From contig JAJRTR010000132.1 of assembly GCA_024278215.1 (NCBI GenBank), forward strand, positions 1-15,756: a stretch of 15,756 bases of DNA. The letters are read 5' to 3'. Both the position numbers and the translations under genes were made by a program. This document shows, piece after piece, positions 5,968-14,583 of the stretch. The notes under the pieces are model-generated. The model saw nothing but the letters and a program-made list of their open reading frames with translations. It ran no database searches and had not been told where the DNA came from. The stretch is from a bacterium. GTDB taxonomy: Bacteria; UBP15; UBA6099; JAJRTR01. The stretch's first letter is position 1. Every line of letters starts with the position of its first letter.

Positions 5968-7476
5968 ATGGCAGCTAATGCAAAAGAAATAGAGAAAGGC
6001 AGTCGGCATACGTTTATAGATCGTAAGATCAGGGAACTCACACTTGCATTCAATGCCGATAATGTGACCGGGAGATACGACATCAGGATATCCGACGACG
6101 GGATGGAGGCATGGCTGATAACGGAACCGCCGCGTAGCGGCAGGATGGAGTTCGATCAGGATATCGTTAACGCATTAATAAAGGAGAACGGTATTGAATA
6201 CGGACTGATGGAAAACATCGAGGAGATAGTGCCGCGCAATATGAAAGCCGAAACACTACTCGCCAGGGGGAGGTTGCCAGTCGCGGGTGAAGACGCGAAA
6301 CTACGGCTGCTGTACCAGGAATCGGACGATGACGAACACGGGACACCCGATGATCGCGACAGAGTCGATCACAGGGAGGTCAGGAAATTTTCGATAGTGA
6401 GGGCGGGTGAGCCTATAGTAATGAAAATCCCGCCGGTGGAGCCGGTTACGGGAATAACCGTCACAGGCAAAAGGATTCCCGCGCGGAAGGGGAAAGACAT
6501 TTCTCTGATAGCAGGCCGTAATGTCGAGTTATCGGAAAATGGTAACTACCTTATATCCACAGCGGAAGGAATGGTAGTGCGCAATAACAACATGTTCGAT
6601 GTAGTGAGCGTGTACGTGGTGGATGGAGATGTTGATTATTCAGTAGGCAATATAAGTTTTGGGGGCTGCGTGAGGATCAAAGGGAATGTGTTGCCGGGCT
6701 TCAGGATTTCAGCGACGGAGAGCATAGAAGTCGAAGGAACAGTCGAGAGAGCCATCCTCGAGGCGGGCAAAGACATCAGGCTGCACAAGAGTTGCTATGG
6801 TGACGATAATTGCAGCATAAACGCCGGTGAAGACATCTATGCCAGATCGTTCGAGAACGCGCGGGTGCGGGCCGGGGGTAAAGTGTGCGCGGCTCAATAT
6901 ATAGTAAACAGCGACATAACCGCCGGAGGAGATGTCGAAGTTCTGCATCCGTCTAAAGGCAGGATTTCCGGCGGACATATCCGGGCCGGCGGCGATGTGG
7001 TCGCCGGGAATCTCGGCTCGGCCTCTTATGCAAACACGCTTGTCGAGATCGGCCTGCCCGATTTCACCAGACAGGACCGCAACGACAAGTTCAACATGAT
7101 CAATTTCTATCTTAAGAATCTCAAGTCGATAAATGCTCAAATAAGGAAATATACGCACGTGAAAAAAATACGTGGGCTCGACCCCGCGCGGGAGAATAAG
7201 CTCGCGACACTCAGGGAGAAAGCGGCACGGCACAAGAATTCACTGGATGAACTTGTCAGCCGTTACGGTATGCCCGAAATACTGGTGAAGACCCCGACAT
7301 TTTCCAACGAAGTCAGAGTCCGCGGCACTGTGTACTCCGGCGTTCGTATCCGGTCGAACGAATCGATTCTGATCTTCAGCGAAGACTACGAAGAGGTAGT
7401 TGTGAAAAAGCTGGAGGAAGAACTCGTTATGACGTCGTTTGACGAAGAAGAAAAAGTCATACCGATTGCCGTGTAA
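5968..7476 (+). CDS. DUF342/FapA-family protein, 502 aa
   Basis: ATG at 5968 follows GAGG (5957-5960) by 7 bases. Residues about 15-115 form the N-terminal domain, broken by an acidic, Asp-rich linker at about 117-136 that the neighbouring paralogue lacks. A conserved middle region follows, with EPVTGITVTGKRIPARKGKD near 160-180. Beta-helix-like repeats run at about 215-365 (VRIKGNVLPGFRI, VEGTVERAILEAGKDI, IRAGGDVVAGNL). A helical pair rich in Lys and Arg lies at about 370-430, and a final beta segment ends near 480. There is no receiver, unlike the divergent paralogue. It is the first gene of a four-gene operon and lies 38 bp before the hybrid kinase. A scaffold or localisation role in the envelope or at the pole is inferred from the family, not shown. 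Confidence 0.9.
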   Translation: MAANAKEIEKGSRHTFIDRKIRELTLAFNADNVTGRYDIRISDDGMEAWLITEPPRSGRMEFDQDIVNALIKENGIEYGLMENIEEIVPRNMKAETLLARGRLPVAGEDAKLRLLYQESDDDEHGTPDDRDRVDHREVRKFSIVRAGEPIVMKIPPVEPVTGITVTGKRIPARKGKDISLIAGRNVELSENGNYLISTAEGMVVRNNNMFDVVSVYVVDGDVDYSVGNISFGGCVRIKGNVLPGFRISATESIEVEGTVERAILEAGKDIRLHKSCYGDDNCSINAGEDIYARSFENARVRAGGKVCAAQYIVNSDITAGGDVEVLHPSKGRISGGHIRAGGDVVAGNLGSASYANTLVEIGLPDFTRQDRNDKFNMINFYLKNLKSINAQIRKYTHVKKIRGLDPARENKLATLREKAARHKNSLDELVSRYGMPEILVKTPTFSNEVRVRGTVYSGVRIRSNESILIFSEDYEEVVVKKLEEELVMTSFDEEEKVIPIAV

Positions 7477-7514
7477 AGCGTGAATGCAAAAAAGGATATT
7501 GGAGACGACTTGAA

Positions 7515-10500
7515 ATGGGAACGGTGAAAAGAGCGATAAAGTATATATTGCCGATTGTCGTATTGTGGACATTACCGGTATTGTTTTTTTGTTTTCAGTT
7601 TTCGCAGCAATTCAATGCTCATGTTCACCGAAACCTTTTTGCGCATGCGCTGGTGTGGCTTCTGGGCGTAGCCGCGATATTTACGATAGGAATGTGCATC
7701 AGTTCGGCGATGGAAAAACGGGAATACGCCGAAAAAGCATTGAAAGATAATCATGACAAACTCGCGGAAATGGTTAAGGATAGAACGCTTGAACTTAAAC
7801 ATAAAAATGAGGAACTTACGAGAGAAAACGAGTTGCAGGAGCAGATAAGACAGGAACTCGAATCGATCAACCGCAGATACAGCACCCTTGTGAACAATCT
7901 CAATACGGGCGTATTCCGCAACACGCCGGGGCTGCACGGCAGATTCCTGATGGCGAATAACGCGCTCGCGAAAATGCACGGTTTCGATTCGCCCGAAGAA
8001 GTAATCGGCAAAGAAGTTTCAATGCTTTACGCCAACCCTCTGCATCGTGAAACAGTGTCGAATGAACTTCTTGCCAACGGTTGTATCAAGGACAAGGAGG
8101 TGCTGCTCGTTCGGCGTGACGGGTCGATATTCTGGGCGTCTGTGACGGCAAGCGCCGTACATGATGAGGATGGTAATGTGCGCTATTTCGACGGCATGAT
8201 AGAGGATATTTCAGAGAAAAAGAAAGCCGCCGAGCAGATTACGATATACGAGAAATTCCTGGAAGCTTCAGGGCAGGGGCTGGGCATGGCGTCGCTGGAA
8301 GGGATAAGACTCTATGCGAATCCGAAGCTCTGTGAACTTACCGGATTCGCGAAAGAGGAGCTCGAGGGGCAGGTCTTCCTTGATAAATATCCCGAAGTAA
8401 TGCGCGAAAAGATGGAGAACGAAGTGCTGCCGAATGTGATGGCAGCCGGTCAGTGGTCGGGTGAGATGCAGATCAAAAACAGGAACGGGACACGGATACC
8501 GACGATAGAGAACTATTTCCTTATAAAAGACGAGAACGGCAGGCCGCTGTGTATTGCGAATGTTGTTACAGACATCACGGAACGCAAAAGGATCGAACGG
8601 GAACTTGCAGAGTCGTCGGAGAGGTTCAGATCCATAACCGAATCCGCCAACGACGGTATTATCGTCATGGACTCAGACGGCGGCGTATCTTTCTGGAATC
8701 CGGCGGCGGAGAAGATATTCGGATATACACAGGATGAGGTGATGCGACAGGAACTCCACAAACTCATCGCCCCGGAGAGATACAGGGAAGCATACCGGAA
8801 AGGCCTGCGCATGTTTAGGAAGACCGGGGAAGGCACGGCGGTCGGTAAAACTCTCGAGCTTGCCGGAAGAAGAAAAAACGGCGAAGAATTTCCCATGGAA
8901 CTGTCTCTTTCCGTTTTACATGTAGATGGTCGCTATGGCGCTGTCGGCATAATCCGGGACATAACAGATCGCAAGCAGATGGAAGAGACCAACAGCCATC
9001 TCGCCTCGATTGTCGAGAACTCCCAGGATGCGATCATTGGAAAAGACCTGTATTGCAATGTTGTAAGCTGGAACAAGGCCGCGGAGAGAATGTTCGGATA
9101 TACGGCGGAAGAGTCGATCGGTCGCCACATTTCATTTCTGACACAAGAAGAATTCCATCAGCAATGCGAAGATTTGATCAACAGGGTGAAAAGCGGCGAT
9201 GATGTGGAAAATTTCGAGATTGAGTTTATTAAAAAAGATGGTTCATACATCGACGTCGCGATAAAACTTTCACCGATCAAAGATGGAAATGGAGAGATCA
9301 AAGGCATCTCGATGATTGCCCGCGACATATCGGAACGCAAGAAGATTGAAAGAATGAAGAATGATTTTATCTCGACAGTGTCTCACGAACTGAGGACACC
9401 GCTGACATCGCTCCGCGGCTCGCTCGGGCTGCTTGCAGGTGGTGTCATGGGCGACTTGCCCGGCGAGGCGTCGGAAATGATCGAGATCGCCGGTAATAAT
9501 ACCGAAAGGCTTGTCAGGCTGATAAACGATATCCTCGATCTACAGAAAATGGAAAACGGCAGGATCGAGATAAAGATCGAAGATATTTCTCTTCTTGAAA
9601 TAGTGGAACGCAGTATCGGAGAGATGGCTTCCCTTGCTGTCGAGAAAGGCGTGTCCATCGTTCATAATGTGGCGGATTGTAAGATCAGGGGCGATTTCGA
9701 CAGGTTGCTTCAGGTCACGGATAATCTGCTCTCCAACGCGGTCAAGTTCTCCGGCGAGGGTTCCGAAGTAAAAGTAAGCGCGTCGAGGGACAAAGGCATG
9801 GTGACGGTCTCCGTAACAGATCATGGACCGGGCATTCCGGAATCGTTCCGGAATCGGATATTCCAGAAGTTCCAGCAGGCCGACGCCTCCAGCCGCAAGG
9901 AGAAAGGCGGCACCGGGCTCGGACTGGCAATCTGCAAAACGATTGTAGAAAACCTGGGCGGACAAATATGGTTCGAGTCGGAAGCCGGCAAAGGCACCAC
10001 TTTCAGTTTTACCGTAAAATGTGCGGATGACGCGCCGGCAGAACCGGTAATGTACGCCGGTATCGAAGAAGTCGGCGGCATCCTTGCCGGAAATGGATTC
10101 CGGGATACGTCGCGTGGAAAAGTAATTCTTGTGATCGACGATGATGAAGGTGTCCAGAGATTACTGAAGAAAATCTTCGAGGACGAAGGCTATCAGATTG
10201 TTTTTGCTATGGACAGCATCAACGGCATAGCGGCGGCGAACTCTAAAAAACCCGATGTCATAATACTGGATGTATGTCTTCCGGATGCGTCCGGTTTCGA
10301 TGTCCTCAAGACCCTGAAAGACGAAAGGGCGACGCGGGATATACCTGTAATAATGTTGAGCGGCGTAGGCCCGGACTACTATTCGAAGGTATCGTCGCCG
10401 CCCGTTTTCGACTGGCTGACAAAACCGGTGGATATAAACCGTCTTATGGACTGCATCAAGTCGGTCACCCGCCGCCCCGGCCCTTCAAGGGTGCTTGTTG

Positions 10501-10874
10501 TGGACGACGACCCGGGCCTGTTGAAGCTGATGAAGGTCTCGCTGGAGTGCAGGGGCGTGGATGTGGAAACGGCTGAAAACGGTGCCGAAGGATTCAGGAA
10601 AACGCGCGAATTCGAACCCGACCTGATTATCCTCGATGTATTGATGCCGGGAACAGACGGCTTTTTCCTCACCGAGCAGATGCGCAGAAACCACGCCTAT
10701 TTCAGGATTCCTGTTGTTGTCTACACCGCAAAGGACCTCACACCCGCTGAAAAGAAAAGGCTAAGCGGTTATATGACGGAATTCTTCACGAAACTCGATA
10801 TAGATGAAGCTGAGTTCTCAGGGAAGATACTGAAAATGATGGACGGCCTGCTGGAACCGACAGCCGTAATATGA
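7515..10874 (+). CDS. Membrane PAS4 hybrid histidine kinase with two receivers, 1119 aa
   Basis: ATG at 7515 follows GGAG (7501-7504). Two membrane helices (about 8-29 and 41-63) enclose a loop of only about a dozen residues, so sensing is probably by the cytosolic part. A coiled coil (67-122) leads into four PAS domains ending near 234, 357, 486 and 608, each closed by a DIS/DIT-[ED]-[RK]-K motif. HisKA has the phospho-accepting H624 in SHELRTP. HATPase_c (about 727-840) shows an N-box (LLSNAVKF), G1 (DHGPGIP) and G2 (GGTGLGLAIC). Two receivers follow: about 868-985 with D919, and about 991-1110 with D1041. No LOV cysteine or heme motif is evident, so the PAS ligand is unknown. The second receiver's YTAKDLTPAEKKRL segment is of a type common in large hybrid kinases. 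An HPt partner is encoded two genes downstream. Confidence 0.95.
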   Translation: MGTVKRAIKYILPIVVLWTLPVLFFCFQFSQQFNAHVHRNLFAHALVWLLGVAAIFTIGMCISSAMEKREYAEKALKDNHDKLAEMVKDRTLELKHKNEELTRENELQEQIRQELESINRRYSTLVNNLNTGVFRNTPGLHGRFLMANNALAKMHGFDSPEEVIGKEVSMLYANPLHRETVSNELLANGCIKDKEVLLVRRDGSIFWASVTASAVHDEDGNVRYFDGMIEDISEKKKAAEQITIYEKFLEASGQGLGMASLEGIRLYANPKLCELTGFAKEELEGQVFLDKYPEVMREKMENEVLPNVMAAGQWSGEMQIKNRNGTRIPTIENYFLIKDENGRPLCIANVVTDITERKRIERELAESSERFRSITESANDGIIVMDSDGGVSFWNPAAEKIFGYTQDEVMRQELHKLIAPERYREAYRKGLRMFRKTGEGTAVGKTLELAGRRKNGEEFPMELSLSVLHVDGRYGAVGIIRDITDRKQMEETNSHLASIVENSQDAIIGKDLYCNVVSWNKAAERMFGYTAEESIGRHISFLTQEEFHQQCEDLINRVKSGDDVENFEIEFIKKDGSYIDVAIKLSPIKDGNGEIKGISMIARDISERKKIERMKNDFISTVSHELRTPLTSLRGSLGLLAGGVMGDLPGEASEMIEIAGNNTERLVRLINDILDLQKMENGRIEIKIEDISLLEIVERSIGEMASLAVEKGVSIVHNVADCKIRGDFDRLLQVTDNLLSNAVKFSGEGSEVKVSASRDKGMVTVSVTDHGPGIPESFRNRIFQKFQQADASSRKEKGGTGLGLAICKTIVENLGGQIWFESEAGKGTTFSFTVKCADDAPAEPVMYAGIEEVGGILAGNGFRDTSRGKVILVIDDDEGVQRLLKKIFEDEGYQIVFAMDSINGIAAANSKKPDVIILDVCLPDASGFDVLKTLKDERATRDIPVIMLSGVGPDYYSKVSSPPVFDWLTKPVDINRLMDCIKSVTRRPGPSRVLVVDDDPGLLKLMKVSLECRGVDVETAENGAEGFRKTREFEPDLIILDVLMPGTDGFFLTEQMRRNHAYFRIPVVVYTAKDLTPAEKKRLSGYMTEFFTKLDIDEAEFSGKILKMMDGLLEPTAVI

Positions 10875-10891
10875 AAAGGAGATAAGCGGAT

Positions 10892-11269
10892 ATGGAAAAC
10901 TTGAACATTTTATTGATTGACGACGAAAAGGACATCAGGCGTGTCGCCGACCTGAGCCTGAGCAGGCTGGGCGGGCACCGGGTCACTGCTGTCTCTTCCG
11001 GTGAGGAAGGAATCAGAACGGCGGTCGATATAAAACCGGATATTATCCTGCTGGATGTGATGATGCCGGTGATGGACGGGGTGCAGGTGTTCAGAGTGCT
11101 GAAAAACAGTAACACTACAAAAGATATTCCCATCGTATTTATGACGGCAAAGGTGCAGCAGGCGGAAAAAGCCGAATATATCGACATGGGGGCAATCGGC
11201 GTAATAGATAAGCCGTTCAACCCGATGGAACTCCACAGGCAGGTCGCGGATTTGCTGAAAGCTGCATAA
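10892..11269 (+). CDS. Single-domain CheY-like response regulator, 125 aa
   Basis: ATG at 10892 follows AGGAG (10878-10882), 17 bp after the kinase stop. The protein is one receiver and nothing more. D10 and D11 form the acidic pocket, D55 is the phosphoacceptor, T85 is the switch residue and K107 (DKPF) completes the active site. Proteins of this form act as phosphate shuttles or by binding a partner, as CheY and Spo0F do. Its place between a hybrid kinase and a receiver-HPt protein suggests a step or a sink in the same relay (inference). No DNA-binding or enzymatic domain is present. Confidence 0.95.
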   Translation: MENLNILLIDDEKDIRRVADLSLSRLGGHRVTAVSSGEEGIRTAVDIKPDIILLDVMMPVMDGVQVFRVLKNSNTTKDIPIVFMTAKVQQAEKAEYIDMGAIGVIDKPFNPMELHRQVADLLKAA

Positions 11270-11297
11270 ATTACTTCGAGAAAGTGAGGGCACGATA

Positions 11298-12074
11298 ATG
11301 AAAAACTGCGAATATAAAGTACTTGTTATAGATGACGATCCGGATATGCACAGGCTGTTGAGAGCGCCCCTGGAAGGAAAGGGTTTTAAATATCTGTTCG
11401 CGCTGGATGCGGAAGAAGGAAAAACTCTCGCCGTGAACTACCGGCCGGACCTGTTCATCATCGACGGCATCCTGCCGGATATGACCGGGGTCGATCTCTG
11501 TTCGTTCTTCAGGGCAAACAGCATCCACAAAAATAAGCCGATAATCTTCCTGTCCGCAGTTTTCAGGGAAGTCGTATATTTCAGGAATCTGATAGTCGAT
11601 CTGAAAGTCGACATGGTGCTGCACAAACCGCAGAACCCCAGTCTTATCGCAAAATATGCCGCCGAACTCATCGGCCTTGAAAAACGCGACCTCTATGAAG
11701 ACAAATGCTCGTTCGACTACGCGCTCGGTGAAATACGCGAGCTGTATATCGAATCGTTTCTGGAGCAGATGGCGACCATTGAAAAAATATTGAAGCTGAT
11801 TAAGAGCGGAAGCTGCAATCCAAAATCACTCGGTGATTTATACCATATAGTCCACAGGATTCACGGTGCCGCAGGCAGCTACGGTTTCACCAAAGTGAGT
11901 TTCATCGCCGGGATGTGGGAGCAGTCTATCAAAGACATTCTTGAATTGCGTAAGATACTGACAAGTGATGAAATCGCATCCATGGAAGAAAACTACGAAG
12001 CGCTGAAACTTGGTTTCCAGATGCCGGATCGTACCGGCGAATCGGAGACCTGTTTCGATCCCGAATGCCTGTAA
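11298..12074 (+). CDS. Receiver-HPt phosphotransfer protein, 258 aa
   Basis: ATG at 11298 follows GAGGG (11286-11290). Residues about 5-125 are a receiver with acidic residues D12-D14, phosphoacceptor D56, the FLSA switch Ser, and Lys in LHKP. After a short linker, about 145-235 forms a helical HPt domain. Its motif is HRIHGAAGSYGF, with H186 in the phosphoacceptor position and H189 where most HPt domains have Lys. HPt proteins pass phosphate between receivers and have no kinase activity. Covalent linkage to a receiver is less common than HPt fused to a kinase. It ends the four-gene operon. The likely path is from the kinase receivers through H186 to D55 of the upstream gene or to other receivers nearby. 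Confidence 0.9.
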   Translation: MKNCEYKVLVIDDDPDMHRLLRAPLEGKGFKYLFALDAEEGKTLAVNYRPDLFIIDGILPDMTGVDLCSFFRANSIHKNKPIIFLSAVFREVVYFRNLIVDLKVDMVLHKPQNPSLIAKYAAELIGLEKRDLYEDKCSFDYALGEIRELYIESFLEQMATIEKILKLIKSGSCNPKSLGDLYHIVHRIHGAAGSYGFTKVSFIAGMWEQSIKDILELRKILTSDEIASMEENYEALKLGFQMPDRTGESETCFDPECL

Positions 12075-12170
12075 ATGAATGTCTTACGGCTGCGATTCAA
12101 GTGCCGTGTCGACTTTGTGCTGATACATGAGGGGTAGTACTCCGTACAACTTGAAGTTACACATATATGG

Positions 12171-12283
12171 TTATCGTGTCCCAGGGTCCAACCTTAGGAA
12201 CGATAAACTCTGTGTGCCGTGCTCGAACCGCTTTTGTTTGGGCACGAAAATGCGACCTTTTTGGTTCCGGCTATGTCGGGTTA
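12171..12283 (+). repeat. Structured dispersed repeat, copy 2 (RNA-like)
   Basis: The core 12210-12283 is 68/74 identical to the reverse complement of 1588-1661. It forms GTGCTCGAAC/GTTTGGGCAC (12219-12228 and 12236-12245) and CCGGC-TAT-GTCGG (12267-12279). Two of its differences from copy 1 lie in stems and turn Watson-Crick pairs into G-T pairs, which only keeps the fold if the plus strand is the RNA. Upstream, TTATCGT (12171-12177) pairs with ACGATAA (12200-12206). That arm differs in sequence from copy 1 but still pairs, which looks like selection on structure. Confidence 0.6.
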
Positions 12284-12292
12284 ATCCCATAC

Positions 12293-12311
12293 CCCGCATA
12301 TTTCACCAATG
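12293..12311. repeat. Hairpin repeat with ATTTCACCA loop, copy 2
   Basis: These 19 bases are the exact reverse complement of 232-250. The stem CCGCAT/ATGAGG (12294-12299 and 12309-12314) has one mismatch, while the 9-nt loop is unchanged. It directly follows the structured repeat, as the copy at 228-250 may do in decayed form. Confidence 0.6.
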
Positions 12312-12382
12312 AGGTTACGTCTTTTCATCATCGACACGGCAACAGGTTCAACATGGTATTTCAATCAATAATGCTATTCGCT

Positions 12383-13033
12383 TCAGAAGTTATCTATGAG
12401 ACTGTACCTGATGGCGAATTTTACGAGGTCTGCAATGTTGTCGAGGCCCAACTTTTTAAAGATGTTTTTCCTGTGATATTTTATTGTACTCACACTGAGG
12501 CAAAGTTGTTCTGCGATCTCTCTGGAATTCCTGCCCTGTGCCAGCTTCTTCAGTACCGATATTTCCCTGTCGGTGAGTTTGCCGAGAGGGTTGCCACCTG
12601 CTTCCCATTTCTTTCCGGCGATTATCTTCTGCTGAATTGAAGGGGTCACATAGATTCCGCCTTTATGCACCTGGTTGATAGCATCCGGGAGGTCTGCCGG
12701 GCTGATACCTTTATATATGTAGCCTTTTACCCCCGACTGCAAAGCCCGCACCGCGAATTCCTCGTTGTCGTACATAGTGAGCATAATGATCTTGATTGCC
12801 GGGAAGGCTTTTATAATCTGTCCGCTGAGGTCCATCCCGTCGATGTCCGGCAGGTCGATGTCGAGCAGGACAATGTCGGGCTGCGCCTCGCGGCACATTT
12901 TCATGACATCGCGGCCTTTGCCGGTATTGCCGGCGATTTCTATCCCGGGATCGGTTTCGAGCAGCCTGCATAATCCGCCCCTGAACAGGTCGTGATCGTC
13001 GACTATAATAATCTTTACAGGCATATCAACCAT
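12383..13033 (-). CDS. NarL/FixJ-family response regulator, 216 aa
   Basis: The start is ATG at 13033, abutting the upstream gene's stop codon (TGA then ATG), which suggests translational coupling. ATG at 13024 (Met4) is a possible alternative, and neither has a strong Shine-Dalgarno site. Residues about 5-122 are a receiver with D12/D13, phosphoacceptor D58, T86 and K108. Residues about 150-212 form a LuxR-type helix-turn-helix (LTDREISVLKKLAQG, then REIAEQLCLSVSTIKYHRKNI). The length is normal for the family. Its cognate kinase is almost certainly the HisKA_3 protein encoded just upstream. It is the only DNA-binding response regulator in the window. Its targets are unknown. Confidence 0.95.
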   Translation of the reverse strand: MVDMPVKIIIVDDHDLFRGGLCRLLETDPGIEIAGNTGKGRDVMKMCREAQPDIVLLDIDLPDIDGMDLSGQIIKAFPAIKIIMLTMYDNEEFAVRALQSGVKGYIYKGISPADLPDAINQVHKGGIYVTPSIQQKIIAGKKWEAGGNPLGKLTDREISVLKKLAQGRNSREIAEQLCLSVSTIKYHRKNIFKKLGLDNIADLVKFAIRYSLIDNF

Positions 13034-14224
13034 TCATTTCGGGATGTTCATTCCGATTTTTGTTCCCTTGCCGATCATGGTATCAATATTTAATGTCCCG
13101 CCGCATATAGTGGCCCGCTGCGCCATACCGGGCAGTCCGACACCCGGCCCGGACTCTGCCTCCATGCAGCTGAATCCTTTACCATCGTCGGCAACAAGCA
13201 GCTCTATGCAATCTTCGCTGGTTTTTAAGGTGATACTCAGTCTTTTCGCTTTCGAATGCCGCGCCGCGTTTGTCATTGCCTCCTGAAGCACCCTGTATAT
13301 GTTGAGAGAAACCTCCGGTTCGATATCCGTTTTTCCGATTTCATCAATGTCCAGGTCAATGTGCAGCGGTTCGCGGTTCCTGAACTCTTCCACGTATGTT
13401 CGTATTGCTGAAGACAGGCCGAGCTTATGCAGAAGCGCGGGATGCAGCCCCCTGTATATCCTGGACACTCCCCCGGACACATTTTCAACTATTCGCACCA
13501 GATCATCAATCGTTCCGGCAGCTTCCGGCGTTATCTTTCGCAGACGCTCAAGTTCTACAAGGATGTATGACATTTGTTGCCCGAATTCGTCGTGTAGCTC
13601 ACGCGCAATCGCCGATCTTTCCTTTTCCTGCAATTTTATGAGACTGTTGGTAAGTTTATTAAGCTGTCTCTCGTTCCTTTTCAATTGCAACTCGTATCGC
13701 TTACGCTCGAGGTTCTCTTTTTTCAGCAGTTCATTCGCTTTCGACAGTTCACTGGTTCTGAACTCGACCATTTCCTCCAGATGCTCACGGTATATTCGCA
13801 GTTCTATCCCCGCTTGTTTTCGCGCCAGCACTTCGTTTACTGTATTCAAAATCGAGTTCAGAGCAAGCGGTTTGACTTCATAAGCCACCACCTGCGGCTG
13901 CTTCACCGCATCTATTGCCGACTCCAGTGACGCATATCCTGTGAATATTATGCATTCCAGGTCAGGATTGATCTCCAGCAGTTCCGCAAAAAGCGCGTCT
14001 CCTTTTATATCGGGAAGCATTATGTCGATAAACGCAAGATCAAAGTGCCGATCTTTGCATAGTTTCAAGGCCCGTTTGCCGTCCTGCGCCGATTCGACAT
14101 CAAACCCTTCAGCCATAAAAAACCGTTCAAGAAGGTTACAGATTCCCGCTTCATCATCAACAACAAGCAGGCGATACGGAGATTTGCAGTTTTCCGGAAT
14201 CCGTCCGACTTCAATATTCGACAT
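13034..14224 (-). CDS. Cytosolic receiver-HisKA_3 histidine kinase, 396 aa
   Basis: The start used is ATG at 14224; a TTG at 14269 in the same frame would add 15 residues and is closer to the promoter. Neither has a strong ribosome binding site. Residues about 17-130 are a receiver with D23/D24, phosphoacceptor D67, a Thr switch (FTGY) and Lys in EVKPL. A long coiled coil (about 137-205) leads to a HisKA_3 domain with H211 in ARELHDEFGQ. A HATPase_c domain follows, with N-box LQEAMTNAARHS, G1 ADDGKGF and G2 GVGLPGM. There is no membrane segment, so the input is probably phosphorylation of its own receiver. This differs from NarX-type kinases that sense through a periplasmic domain. It is cotranscribed with its NarL-type regulator. 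Receiving phosphate from the nearby HPt protein is a plausible inference. Confidence 0.9.
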   Translation of the reverse strand: MSNIEVGRIPENCKSPYRLLVVDDEAGICNLLERFFMAEGFDVESAQDGKRALKLCKDRHFDLAFIDIMLPDIKGDALFAELLEINPDLECIIFTGYASLESAIDAVKQPQVVAYEVKPLALNSILNTVNEVLARKQAGIELRIYREHLEEMVEFRTSELSKANELLKKENLERKRYELQLKRNERQLNKLTNSLIKLQEKERSAIARELHDEFGQQMSYILVELERLRKITPEAAGTIDDLVRIVENVSGGVSRIYRGLHPALLHKLGLSSAIRTYVEEFRNREPLHIDLDIDEIGKTDIEPEVSLNIYRVLQEAMTNAARHSKAKRLSITLKTSEDCIELLVADDGKGFSCMEAESGPGVGLPGMAQRATICGGTLNIDTMIGKGTKIGMNIPK

Positions 14225-14297
14225 ATCAAGGTATCCAGTTTGTGTCAATATCTGCGAAGTTGTTATCAAAGTGTTTTCGGCTCTTTTATCAACTTAT

Positions 14298-14326
14298 ATT
14301 ATAGCATTGTACCGAAACAGCATCAA
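14298..14326 (-). promoter_or_regulatory. Sigma-70-type promoter for kinase-regulator operon
   Basis: On the minus strand TTGATG (14326-14321) and TATAAT (14303-14298) are separated by exactly 17 bases. The -10 is perfect and the -35 matches TTGACA at four of six. Transcription would begin near 14291, about 20 nt before the TTG candidate start and 65 nt before the ATG used here. Confidence 0.6.
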
Positions 14327-14532
14327 ATATATCGAGCCCCCGACCCGGCAGGGTGTTGTTGCTTACGGTGAACCAAGAGCCCAATGTGTCAAATCGCTTT
14401 TACAGTCGATTGTAATCCACATTTTACTAAATCAGCCGGACATTCCGCCGGTAAAATATTTGTGACAATAACGTATTTAATAATTCCCTTAAACAAAGAC
14501 TTTTTCATGCACCGACTTCTTTTCAACACAAC

Positions 14533-14547
14533 TGGCACAATACTTGC
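14533..14547 (+). promoter_or_regulatory. Sigma-54 -24/-12 promoter
   Basis: TGGCAC (14533-14538), five bases, then TTGC (14544-14547) matches the sigma-54 consensus core closely, with GG at 14534-14535 and GC at 14546-14547 ten bases apart. Transcription should start near 14559, about 25 nt before the ATG at 14584, with GGAG at 14574-14577 in the leader. Activation would need an AAA+ enhancer-binding protein, and none is encoded in this window. Confidence 0.75.
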
Positions 14548-14583
14548 CCTTTCTATCGGCAACTACAGCAAATGGAGTCCAGA

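Larger units (their letters stand above)
12075..12382. other. Convergent spacer with structured repeat
   Basis: This 308-bp stretch separates the ends of two converging operons. Its centre is the second copy of the structured repeat (12171-12283), followed by the TGGTGAAAT-loop hairpin (12293-12311). I see no gene and no intrinsic terminator with a T-run. The repeat's hairpins may serve instead as a boundary. Confidence 0.65.
14225..14583. other. Divergent promoter region
   Basis: This 359-bp spacer holds the sigma-70-type promoter of the minus-strand kinase operon (14298-14326) and the sigma-54 promoter of the plus-strand secreted-protein gene (14533-14547). Between them lies a perfect palindrome TTGT-G-ACAA at 14460-14468, about 65 bp upstream of the -24 element. 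This is in the range where enhancer-binding proteins can bind, but the site is too short to assign. No gene is seen. Confidence 0.5.
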
